Shown here in pieces: positions 1 through 5,625 of a DNA stretch of 20,082 nucleotides. The notes below the pieces were generated by a model. It worked only from the letters and a program-made list of their open reading frames with translations, searched no databases and was not told the origin of the DNA. How positions within the stretch are numbered: position 1 is the stretch's first letter; each line of letters begins with the position of its first letter. Source of the stretch: Candidatus Colimorpha enterica (GTDB taxonomy: Bacteria; Bacillota; Clostridia; Oscillospirales; CAG-272); contig FR891110.1 of the NCBI GenBank assembly GCA_000433515.1, positions 1-20,082 of the forward strand, written 5' to 3'. A program made the translations under genes and the position numbers.

Positions 1-1
1 C

Positions 2-112
2 TTTAAACCTGGCGATACACCGGAAGCTACCTTTTGCACCGGCGAAGATAAACCTGTTGCAGTTTATGCTTACTGCAACCTCCACGGACTTTGGAAAACT
101 GAAATAAAGTAA
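2..112 (+). CDS. Superoxide reductase (desulfoferrodoxin/neelaredoxin family), 3' end only
   Basis: The reading frame is open from the window edge and encodes the last 36 residues of a protein ending in AYCNLHGLWKTEIK. The C-N-L-H-G-L-W block is the C-terminal signature of superoxide reductases. In that family its Cys and His complete the square-pyramidal Fe(His)4Cys centre that reduces superoxide to hydrogen peroxide in the cytoplasm of anaerobes. The preceding FKPGDTPEATF stretch also fits the family's immunoglobulin-like fold. The start, and any N-terminal rubredoxin-like iron domain, lie outside the window, so desulfoferrodoxin and neelaredoxin cannot be told apart. A strong hairpin follows immediately. 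The gene sits in the AT-rich segment with tnpV, so it could be element cargo or host sequence next to an insertion. Confidence 0.8.
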   Translation, partial: FKPGDTPEATFCTGEDKPVAVYAYCNLHGLWKTEIK

Positions 113-117
113 AAGTA

Positions 118-151
118 AAATCGCCTGCCAAAATATCTTGGCAGGCGATTT
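118..151. terminator. Bidirectional intrinsic terminator between convergent genes
   Basis: Perfect 14-bp inverted repeat (arms 118-131 and 138-151) around a 6-base loop. It is A-rich on the left and T-rich on the right, so it works in both directions. It separates the superoxide reductase end at 112 from the tnpV end at 167 on the other strand. Confidence 0.85.
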
Positions 152-166
152 GTCATATCTATTTAA

Positions 167-535
167 TTATATAAGTTCAGAATTTACAAATTCTGTTGCT
201 TGATTGCAGATATTGTTTGTCCGCCCAGCCCACTCCATTTGATTTTCAGCTTTAAGTGCTTCGGTTACACCTTGCTTTTCTGCCATTTCTTTTGCCTGCC
301 GAATAAACATAGCTTCTGCCTGATTGTTAATGTCGGAAAGGTAGCCATTTAGCTTACCGCTTGTCATCAAGTTCATATACAGAACTTTGTGATGCTGTTT
401 TAAGTACCGTGCGCGCCGCTGTCCCCAAATACCGATAGGTTTCTGTTCTTCTTCGGAAATTGTCAGATTTGGTAGCATATAATCTCCTACCTGAGTGTAC
501 GTACCGCCCATCTGTTCAAATAATGATTTTTCCAT
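167..535 (-). CDS. tnpV: TnpV-type transposon-encoded protein
   Basis: This 122-residue protein is recognisable as the TnpV family. It opens with MEKSLFEQMGGTYTQVGDY and has the diagnostic EEEQKPIGIWGQRRARYL block, then a Gly-Lys-Leu-Asn-x-Tyr-Leu segment and a KAENQMEWAGRTNNI block near the C-terminus. TnpV proteins are small accessory proteins carried by Tn4451-like and other integrative elements of Clostridia. Their molecular role is not established. The length is normal for the family, so the gene looks intact. A GAGGAAAA ribosome binding site precedes the ATG. No recombinase, relaxase or excisionase gene is visible next to it, so either the element is a remnant or the rest lies left of the window. 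Confidence 0.85.
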   Translation of the reverse strand: MEKSLFEQMGGTYTQVGDYMLPNLTISEEEQKPIGIWGQRRARYLKQHHKVLYMNLMTSGKLNGYLSDINNQAEAMFIRQAKEMAEKQGVTEALKAENQMEWAGRTNNICNQATEFVNSELI

Positions 536-569
536 CGCGTTTTCCTCATGCGTTTTATGATAATTGGAG

Positions 570-596
570 TCCTTTCTCGGCTTGCCCGGGAAAGGA
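570..596 (+). terminator. Hairpin, possible terminator or leader structure
   Basis: An 11-bp stem (570-580 with 586-596, including one G-T pair) closes a 5-base loop and is followed on the plus strand by TTATTTTA. It lies between the tnpV start and the small ORF at 604. It could end read-through transcription or act as a leader hairpin. Confidence 0.4.
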
Positions 597-603
597 TTAT
601 TTT

Positions 604-714
604 ATGTCATTGAGGACCACCTTCAATTTTTTAAACGGTTGTAGGTTTGAGCTAATCCGTATCGGAGGTGACGACTTGAAACCGTGGCAGTGCTACATAG
701 CCGTATATCCGTAA
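604..714 (+). CDS. Small hypothetical ORF (36 aa) in the mobile segment
   Basis: An ATG at 604 follows AAAGGA with good spacing and opens a 36-codon frame ending in RIGGDDLKPWQCYIAVYP. I do not recognise a domain. The product has two cysteines and no membrane segment. It lies between a hairpin and the sigma-like gene at 775, in the same orientation as that gene. Its ribosome binding site and the non-random look of its C-terminal half are the only arguments that it is translated. It may equally be the tail of a longer gene broken when the element was rearranged. Confidence 0.3.
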   Translation: MSLRTTFNFLNGCRFELIRIGGDDLKPWQCYIAVYP

Positions 715-774
715 TCTCCCGAACTTTTGAACCCGAACCATTTTCAAAAATTCAATTTTAAGGAGATTACAGAG

Positions 775-1041
775 ATGAAAATTTCAAATGATTATGAAAT
801 ACGCGTTGAACAGAAATATTATGCGATTTTCAAGGATGTCAACGGCAAAGAGCAAAAAGTGGAGGTTGAAAAAGAAGTAGCTGAGGCTTTGATACAAGCG
901 CATCGTTCAGAAAAAGCGAATGCCAGATATAACGAAAGATACACATATACGGATGGTGTGATTGTGCTATTTCGTCCCGACAAATATGAGAGGCGAATAG
1001 ATGAGTGCAATGAGTCGAAAAGTGCTTGCTTTAAGGGATGA
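775..1041 (+). CDS. Sigma-factor-like mobile-element protein, probably C-terminally truncated
   Basis: An ideal AAGGAG at 760-765 precedes the ATG, and 88 codons follow. The N-terminal ~65 residues (NDYEIRVEQKYYAIFKDVNG, then KVEVEKEV and an Arg/Glu-rich helix ending in YNERY) resemble the start of the small sigma-70-like proteins found in clostridial conjugative and mobilisable elements. In those proteins, a ligand-sensing-like beta segment precedes sigma regions 2/4 and the full length is roughly 140-200 residues. Here no region-4 helix-turn-helix follows: the sequence runs into an unfamiliar tail, IDECNESKSACFKG. That suggests truncation at the element edge just downstream. Function as a transcription factor is therefore doubtful. 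The family assignment rests on pattern recall only. Confidence 0.45.
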   Translation: MKISNDYEIRVEQKYYAIFKDVNGKEQKVEVEKEVAEALIQAHRSEKANARYNERYTYTDGVIVLFRPDKYERRIDECNESKSACFKG

Positions 1042-1068
1042 AACGCATTGTGCGATTTCGTCGCGCAG

Positions 1069-1092
1069 TCACAGTGCCAGTTTCTTTTTCAT
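1069..1092 (-). pseudogene. 5' stub of an exported-protein gene cut off at a junction
   Basis: On the minus strand a strong GAGGAG ribosome binding site precedes ATG at 1092 and the codons MKKKLAL. This is the usual start of a lipoprotein or Sec signal peptide, but TGA follows at once. The sequence left of ~1069 does not continue a hydrophobic core in any frame that I can see. The stub lies downstream of, and in the same direction as, the SBP-like C-terminus at 1203, so it looks like the first codons of the next gene of that operon, lost where the AT-rich mobile segment begins. Confidence 0.5.
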
Positions 1093-1120
1093 TTTCGTTT
1101 TCTCCTCGGTAATATTTTTT

Positions 1121-1141
1121 ATGTATGCATATGGCATACAT
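1121..1141. repeat. 8-bp inverted repeat in the 5' leader of the truncated gene
   Basis: ATGTATGC and GCATACAT flank a 5-base loop. The repeat sits ~30 bases upstream of the truncated minus-strand start at 1092, and could be a regulator site or a weak hairpin. The rest of the 1042-1202 interval shows no gene that I can support. Confidence 0.45.
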
Positions 1142-1202
1142 GAGTTACGTTTGTCTGCCGCTCCGCCGTGCAAGGGTGCTTTTCCCGGAGGGGCGGGTGT
1201 GC

Positions 1203-1846
1203 TTATCCGCGCTTTTCTATGTAGTCGAGGACTGTCTGAATGCAGTTTTTCTTTACCAGCATTTCAATGGAGGCGAGTCTTGACGAGATTGACGAGAAGT
1301 TGCCCTTTCCGCTTTCGATGACCTGACAGAGGGGCCCCCTTATATTTGCCATCCAGACCGTGTCGCCAAGATCCATCGTTGCGTTGTCGAAGATCATGCC
1401 GAGCATTTCCCTTGTTGTTTCCTTCTTTTCCATGACGGCCCTTCCGTTTCTGATTATCTGATATGACTCTCCGGCTTCGATGACCTCTCTGAAGGTTATC
1501 GCGACGCCTGCCTCAGCTTCGATCACCGCTCCGGGCTCGAAGCTCAGCTTTTCTTGTGACCGCTGTCTTTTTTGCGATCCTGTACCGCCCTGCCGGGACT
1601 CTCAGCCAGCCGTCGCCCGATGCAGCAAAAGCCGCGCTGTCGTCGGTCTTTCCGTCTCCGACGGCTCCGAGATCATAAACGCTTTCGGTGGCTGTTCCGT
1701 TGTTCCGCGGCCTGTCAGGCGGCATATCCGTGCTTCCGTCGGTGTCGCTTCCGCCGGCACCTCCCGAACATCCGCCGAGGAGCAGAAGAGCCGCAAGCGC
1801 CGCGATTCCTGCCTTCAGCAGGTGACCTGTTTTTGCTTTTTTTCAT
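1203..1846 (-). pseudogene. Broken chimeric ORF: pectate-lyase-like lipoprotein N-terminus joined to a solute-binding-protein C-terminus
   Basis: Starting at ATG 1846 (upstream GAAAGGT), removing one A from the A7 run (1837-1843) restores a lipoprotein signal ending in LLLLGGC. The mature part carries VYDLGAVGDGKTDDSAAF, the hallmark N-terminus of pectate-lyase/beta-helix glycan enzymes. Removing one A from the A4 run (1549-1552) restores LSFEPGAVIEAEAGVAITF, also typical of that fold. From about 1450 to 1203 the sequence instead resembles the tail of lipoprotein SBPs (TTREMLGMIFDNATMDLGD...). Compare KEMLKIIRDSRAYDLG in the intact SBP at 4116. The corrected length is 213 residues, far too short for a beta-helix enzyme. 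Either an internal deletion fused two neighbouring genes or the assembly did. It follows the LacI gene by 55 bases in the same direction. Confidence 0.6.
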
Positions 1847-1901
1847 TGAGTTTGACCGTACCTTTCCCGTCTCTGCACGCGGCGGAGTTATTGCAATCCC
1901 G

Positions 1902-2951
1902 TTATCCGAGATAGAAGTCGATGTTGCTCCCGAAAACCAGCTCCGGGAGCTGAAGAAGCGTTTCGTCCATCGTCTTTTCACCGAGAATATGCCGGAGGAG
2001 GTTGACGAACGCGCTTTTTGCCTGATTGTAAAAGTTCTGATGGACGGTTGCGAGGACAACGCCCTGTTTTATGTAGTCGGCGATCTCCTTCGTCACGTCG
2101 TATGTGACGAGAACCGTGTCGGACGAGAGGTTTTTATCTTTGATATACCGGCAGAGATCGAGCGATTTGCCGCTTGTGATGAATATTCCGTCGGGCTTTA
2201 TCCCCTGCTTTACGTAGATGTCGTAAAGCTGCCAGTTCATGACGTCGGAGGAGTCCTTCATGTCATACGAGCCGACAATGTTCAGCCCGTTTTCCTTTGC
2301 CGCCCGGTGAAAAGCCTCCGCTGCCATGCCGTGGATCTGCCATTTTCGCTCGCCGGTGAAAAGCACGACGTTTTTCGATTCGCTTTTCCGCAGACAGTCG
2401 GCTATGAATTCCGCGGCAAGACGGCTCGCAACTCCCGGATCGTGATAGGAGACGGACAGCCGACCGACCCCCGGAATGTCGGTCTGGAGGAGGACAAGGT
2501 TCGGATTGTCCCGGTAGTAACGGTTGAGAAGCACGGTTTCCTCCGGGTCGATGAATCCGCTGACCACAAGCCCGTCAAAGCCGCGGAACCGCTCGAGCGC
2601 ATTTTCAAGTTCGGCGACGGTTTTTGAGCTGTAACCGATTATGCAGCTTTCGAAATGTATCTTCAGGTCGCGCAGCTCGCGGTACCCGTCGTTTATGCCG
2701 CGGAGAAATTCGACTGTTGCCGGCTCGTAGAAGTCGTTCATAAGAAGCCCGATGCTTATCGTTTTCATGGGCAGGCGTGACGCCGCGCGGTTCGGGACAT
2801 AATCCTGCTCCTGCGCACAGCGGAAGATCCTTTCCCGCATAGGGTCGCTTATTCTTGACGTGGGATCAAAGGCGCGGCTGACCGTTGACGGAGATACGCC
2901 GACTGCCTTTGCTATCGTGACTATCGTGCTTTTGCGGTTTTTTTCGGACAT
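1902..2951 (-). CDS. LacI-family transcriptional repressor
   Basis: A complete 349-residue LacI-type repressor. The N-terminus has the helix-turn-helix STIVTIAKAVGVSPSTVSRAF, then RISDPMRERI and a hinge region (YVPNRAASRL). From about residue 65 follows a periplasmic-binding-protein-like effector domain (SIGLLMNDFYEP, then FDGLVVSGF and PDGIFITSGKSL). This family binds palindromic operators as a dimer and is usually released or activated by a sugar ligand. AAGGAA precedes the ATG. Its promoter (3079-3107) is followed directly by a CAAACGTTTG operator, which points to autorepression, and a second copy faces the divergent SBP remnant. It probably controls glycan uptake or degradation genes here; the ligand is unknown. 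Confidence 0.93.
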   Translation of the reverse strand: MSEKNRKSTIVTIAKAVGVSPSTVSRAFDPTSRISDPMRERIFRCAQEQDYVPNRAASRLPMKTISIGLLMNDFYEPATVEFLRGINDGYRELRDLKIHFESCIIGYSSKTVAELENALERFRGFDGLVVSGFIDPEETVLLNRYYRDNPNLVLLQTDIPGVGRLSVSYHDPGVASRLAAEFIADCLRKSESKNVVLFTGERKWQIHGMAAEAFHRAAKENGLNIVGSYDMKDSSDVMNWQLYDIYVKQGIKPDGIFITSGKSLDLCRYIKDKNLSSDTVLVTYDVTKEIADYIKQGVVLATVHQNFYNQAKSAFVNLLRHILGEKTMDETLLQLPELVFGSNIDFYLG

Positions 2952-2969
2952 TTCCGTTCCTTTCCGGGG

Positions 2970-3016
2970 CGACCGGTGCCCGGTCGTTCATGTTCGGGGA
3001 GATTGATAAATCAATC
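2970..3016 (-). promoter_or_regulatory. Two hairpins in the 5' leader of the LacI-family gene
   Basis: A perfect 7-bp stem with a 3-base loop (2970-2976 with 2980-2986) and a perfect 7-bp stem with a 2-base loop (3001-3007 with 3010-3016) lie between the predicted start of transcription (~3072) and the repressor's ribosome binding site. They may affect translation or mRNA stability. No known riboswitch was recognised. Confidence 0.4.
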
Positions 3017-3049
3017 GCCTGTATGTACGGACATTTTTGTGCAAAAATT

Positions 3050-3065
3050 GCGCAAACGTTTGTCC
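3050..3065. promoter_or_regulatory. LacI-type operator O1
   Basis: GCGCAAACGTTTGTCC contains the perfect palindrome CAAACGTTTG (3053-3062) with the central CG typical of LacI-family sites. It lies a few bases downstream of the -10 box of the repressor's own promoter. The reverse complement matches operator O2 at 3245-3260 in 15 of 16 positions. Confidence 0.8.
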
Positions 3066-3078
3066 AGACTCTGGTTTA

Positions 3079-3107
3079 ATAATATCACACATTTTCACAG
3101 ATGTCAA
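3079..3107 (-). promoter_or_regulatory. Sigma-A promoter of the LacI-family gene
   Basis: On the minus strand TTGACA (3107-3102), a 17-base spacer and TATTAT (3084-3079) form a near-consensus promoter reading towards the repressor gene. Operator O1 overlaps the expected initial transcribed region. Confidence 0.8.
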
Positions 3108-3127
3108 GACTGTTTTCAAAAAAATGT

Positions 3128-3147
3128 TTGTGCAATTTTTTGCACAA
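3128..3147. repeat. Perfect TTGTGCAA-N4-TTGCACAA palindrome, with a related site at 3037-3055
   Basis: TTGTGCAATTTTTTGCACAA is a perfect 8-bp inverted repeat with four central bases. A near copy, TTGTGCAA-AAA-TTGCGCAA, lies at 3037-3055 and overlaps O1. Both are followed by similar CCAGACT-type words, so this may be a short duplicated regulatory module or a second operator class upstream of the repressor promoter. Confidence 0.5.
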
Positions 3148-3188
3148 GCCCAGACTCCGGAGCCGCGGCAGGAAAATAAACCGTCGTT

Positions 3189-3218
3189 TTGCACTGCCGT
3201 AAGTGGTTTTGCTGTATT
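3189..3218 (+). promoter_or_regulatory. Candidate divergent promoter towards the SBP remnant
   Basis: TTGCAC (3189-3194), an 18-base spacer and TGTATT (3213-3218) with an upstream TGC (extended -10) point right. Operator O2 would lie ~20 bases into the transcript. The match to consensus is moderate. Confidence 0.4.
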
Positions 3219-3244
3219 TATATTGGTATGAGGACGGAGAAAAC

Positions 3245-3260
3245 GGACAAACGTTTGCTC
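3245..3260. promoter_or_regulatory. LacI-type operator O2 (mirror copy of O1)
   Basis: GGACAAACGTTTGCTC holds the same CAAACGTTTG core (3248-3257) as O1 in mirrored flanking context. The centres of O1 and O2 are 195 bp apart, so the pair could support looping over the divergent promoters. Confidence 0.75.
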
Positions 3261-3282
3261 ACAATAACCGAGCCGGGATCCT

Positions 3283-3840
3283 TTGCAGACCGGGTTGCAG
3301 GGGGATGGCGGCACGACAAAGGTCACCGGGGGAACCGAATCTGCCGGCAGCGATACCGAACCGCCCCGCCCCAAGCTCCCCGATGTGACCTACGGCGGTT
3401 ATAATTTCAGATTCTATTCGTGGGATATTGACGGCTGGAGGGTATACAACGACATTTTCGTTGACGACCCGACGGGTCAGGACAGCATAAGTCAGAAGGT
3501 CTATGAGAGAAACACGCGGATAGAGGACAAATACGACATCAACATAACCGAAACCCGGGAATACTATTCAAAGTATGCCTATATCATCCAGCAGAACACC
3601 CAATCGGGAGACGATTATGCCGATGTTCTTATATCCCACGGATGGATTATCCCCGCGATATATGCCTTCAATCCGTTCTACAATCTCAGGGATATTAATT
3701 ATCTGGAATTCAATATGCCGTGGTGGGACGACAACGCGACCGAATCGCTGACCATCGACGGATTCCTGCCGACCGGTGTTTCGGATCTGACGCTGCTTGA
3801 CAAGAGCGCGGCTTATGTCGTATTTCACAACCCGGTTTTC
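3283..3840 (+). pseudogene. Extracellular solute-binding protein, remnant lacking signal peptide and C-terminal half
   Basis: The frame encodes a Gly/Thr-rich linker, then PDVTYGGYNFRFYSWDIDGW and NMPWWDDNATESLTIDGFLP, which align well with YNGYEFRVF and KPWWDSGARKTFSINNRLYV in the intact SBP at 4116. Such proteins are lipoprotein receptors for carbohydrate ABC importers. The frame is open only from 3268, right after operator O2. It has no ATG, no ribosome binding site, no signal peptide and no lipobox. SBP similarity ends near HNPV (~3838), before the second lobe, and the ORF then runs through unrelated sequence to 4119. I read it as a fragment of ~190 codons from a ~480-residue gene. The missing tail type appears on the opposite strand at 1203-~1450. 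Confidence 0.7.
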
Positions 3841-3845
3841 GATGT

Positions 3846-3982
3846 AGTATCATTAGTACAAGCAACAAATTTGCAGCCTCACCTCGCTTTTATTTTGTCG
3901 CAGTGCACAGGACATATGTGCAATATGCACAATCGGGGGGGGGGGCGTATTTGTACAATTGGACGAAATGACGAAGAGCCTA
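3846..3982. other. Non-coding stretch with an 11-G run and a TGTGCA-ATA-TGCACA inverted repeat
   Basis: Between the SBP remnant and the next promoter I see no gene. The stretch holds an inverted repeat at 3917-3931 and an uninterrupted run of 11 G at 3935-3945. A minus-strand frame of ~25 codons covers it but has no ribosome binding site. Its origin is unclear; it may lie at a rearrangement or assembly junction. Confidence 0.5.
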
Positions 3983-4011
3983 TTGACAATTTTGCTGTCG
4001 TGATGTATAAT
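3983..4011 (+). promoter_or_regulatory. Perfect-consensus sigma-A promoter of the glycan operon
   Basis: TTGACA (3983-3988), a 17-base spacer and TATAAT (4006-4011). The predicted start is ~4018, giving a ~98-base leader before the SBP gene. A perfect palindrome TGTAATTACA (4011-4020) overlaps the start site and could bind a regulator. Confidence 0.88.
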
Positions 4012-4115
4012 GTAATTACATTAACGATAACGAACGCACCTGCGACCCGGCAAACGTGTAGGTTTCCGCAGATGCGCCCGACAGCTCAGGGAGCTTTTTA
4101 CAGAAAGGACAGAAA

Positions 4116-5567
4116 ATGAAACTGAGTACAGTAAAAAAGGCAGTGCTGTTCCTTGTTGCCGCAATGATTACAGCAATGACGCTTGTCGCCTGCAAGACAT
4201 CGGGGCAAGAGACCGGATCCGGAAGCACCGGAACGCACGCTCCCGGTACCTCTGTGGAGCTTGAACTTCCCGACAAAAAATACAACGGCTATGAGTTCCG
4301 TGTTTTCTGCCGCCCGCAGGCGAATGCGGATGACGTGTGGAGCGCCGATCTTTTTGCCACCTCAGAGGATTCCACGAGGGTCGGAAGCGCGGTCTACAAG
4401 CGCGTTCAGTGGGTAAGCACGCTTCTTGACTGCAAGCTTACCTACACTCTTTCGTCCAACAGCAATATGGAGACGGACGCAATGAACGTACTCTTCGCGG
4501 GAGAGGATGCACATGATCTGCTCATGCCGCACGGGCGTTCGATCATGACTTATGCCGACGAGGGATATCTGCTTGACTGGGAAAAGGACCTGACATGGTG
4601 CAATCTCGACAAGCCGTGGTGGGACAGCGGGGCGAGAAAGACGTTCTCGATAAATAACCGCCTTTACGTCATGAACGGCGATATCAGCTATATGTCGATA
4701 GGCTACACTTTCGCGATGTTCTTCAATAAGGATGTTATGGACGACCTCGGAATGGAATACCCATATGAGCGGGTAAAGAACGGCACATGGACGTTTGACG
4801 TCTTCAACACAATGGTGAAACAGGGTGCAAAGGATCTTAACGGTGACGGAAATATTGAGGTCGGAAACGACAGGTTCGGTTACAGCACGCACGAACACGG
4901 CGCGTCGTTCCAGGTCATGTACTCTACCGGTTCACGTCTGCTTGTGAAGGACAGTGACGACATCCCGTACTGCCCCGGCGTTACGCAGGTGACCGAGAAG
5001 GCATATACCGATTTCTATTCCCTCATCGATTCGCAGTACGCTACCATGTACTTCAACAAGGACGGAGACAAAAAGGTCAGTGTAAAGAACGGCGAGTCAC
5101 TCTTCTGGGATACATATGTGAAAGAACTTTCGGTCATGGGCGATTACGACTATGAATTCGGACTTGTTCCGTGGCCGAATTTCAACGAGGGTGAGGACGG
5201 ATATTCCTGCCATGTCTCCTGCTATGTACACGAATTCGGTGTGCCGTATACCGTTACCGATGCGGACAGGACAAGTGCGATAATCGAAGCACTTGCCTAC
5301 GGCGGATACTCCTCAGTCATTGACGAGTATTACGAGCAGACTCTTCAGATCCAGAAATCCCGCGATGACGAGTCAAAGGAGATGCTGAAGATAATCCGCG
5401 ATTCCCGTGCTTATGATCTTGGGTTCTTCCATGTCTCACTTGAGCCGCTTTCAAGTATGGGCAACCTGATTGCCACCATTCCGACCCATAATCTTTCGAC
5501 CTTCTACAACAAGTACAAGGCGCAGATAGATGTAAAGCTCGCGGAGCTTATCGAAAAATATGAATGA
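4116..5567 (+). CDS. Extracellular solute-binding lipoprotein (carbohydrate ABC transporter receptor)
   Basis: An intact 483-residue protein. The signal peptide ends in the lipobox LVAC (Cys26), followed by a Gly/Ser/Thr linker. The SBP fold starts at about residue 55 with YNGYEFRVF and contains KPWWDSGARKTFSIN, an MFFNKDVMDDLGM segment and an Asp-rich loop DLNGDGNIEVGNDRFG that looks like a calcium site, common in this family. The C-terminus is KEMLKIIRDSRAYDLGFF and then helices. It should sit on the outer face of the membrane and deliver sugars or oligosaccharides to an ABC permease, but no permease or ATPase gene is present in the window. AAAGGA precedes the ATG. It is the first gene after the consensus promoter; the next gene is 58 bases on. 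Confidence 0.9.
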   Translation: MKLSTVKKAVLFLVAAMITAMTLVACKTSGQETGSGSTGTHAPGTSVELELPDKKYNGYEFRVFCRPQANADDVWSADLFATSEDSTRVGSAVYKRVQWVSTLLDCKLTYTLSSNSNMETDAMNVLFAGEDAHDLLMPHGRSIMTYADEGYLLDWEKDLTWCNLDKPWWDSGARKTFSINNRLYVMNGDISYMSIGYTFAMFFNKDVMDDLGMEYPYERVKNGTWTFDVFNTMVKQGAKDLNGDGNIEVGNDRFGYSTHEHGASFQVMYSTGSRLLVKDSDDIPYCPGVTQVTEKAYTDFYSLIDSQYATMYFNKDGDKKVSVKNGESLFWDTYVKELSVMGDYDYEFGLVPWPNFNEGEDGYSCHVSCYVHEFGVPYTVTDADRTSAIIEALAYGGYSSVIDEYYEQTLQIQKSRDDESKEMLKIIRDSRAYDLGFFHVSLEPLSSMGNLIATIPTHNLSTFYNKYKAQIDVKLAELIEKYE

Positions 5568-5625
5568 GAGGAAGAATGCTCATCGTATATAAATCCGGCA
5601 TGATCGGAATCAAGGAGGGAAACTC

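Noticed and set aside
1001..1321. 106-codon plus-strand ORF spanning the mobile junction
   Set aside because: It crosses two compositionally different regions, has no motif and overlaps better-supported minus-strand coding sequence.
1572..2627. 351-codon plus-strand ORF
   Set aside because: Antisense to the LacI-family gene and the pectate-lyase-like piece; no recognisable domain.
3841..3934. Short minus-strand ORF ending in CALRQNKSEVRLQICCLY
   Set aside because: About 25 codons with no ribosome binding site and no family that I can verify; the reading frame may be chance.
4083..4099. AGCTC-AGG-GAGCT hairpin followed by TTTT, as a terminator before the SBP gene
   Set aside because: Only 5 bp with a 3-base loop, inside a leader driven by a strong promoter; too weak to call.
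3838..4119. Continuation of the SBP remnant ORF to 4119
   Set aside because: After HNPV the residues lose all SBP similarity, run through the poly-G tract and the promoter of the next gene, and look non-coding.
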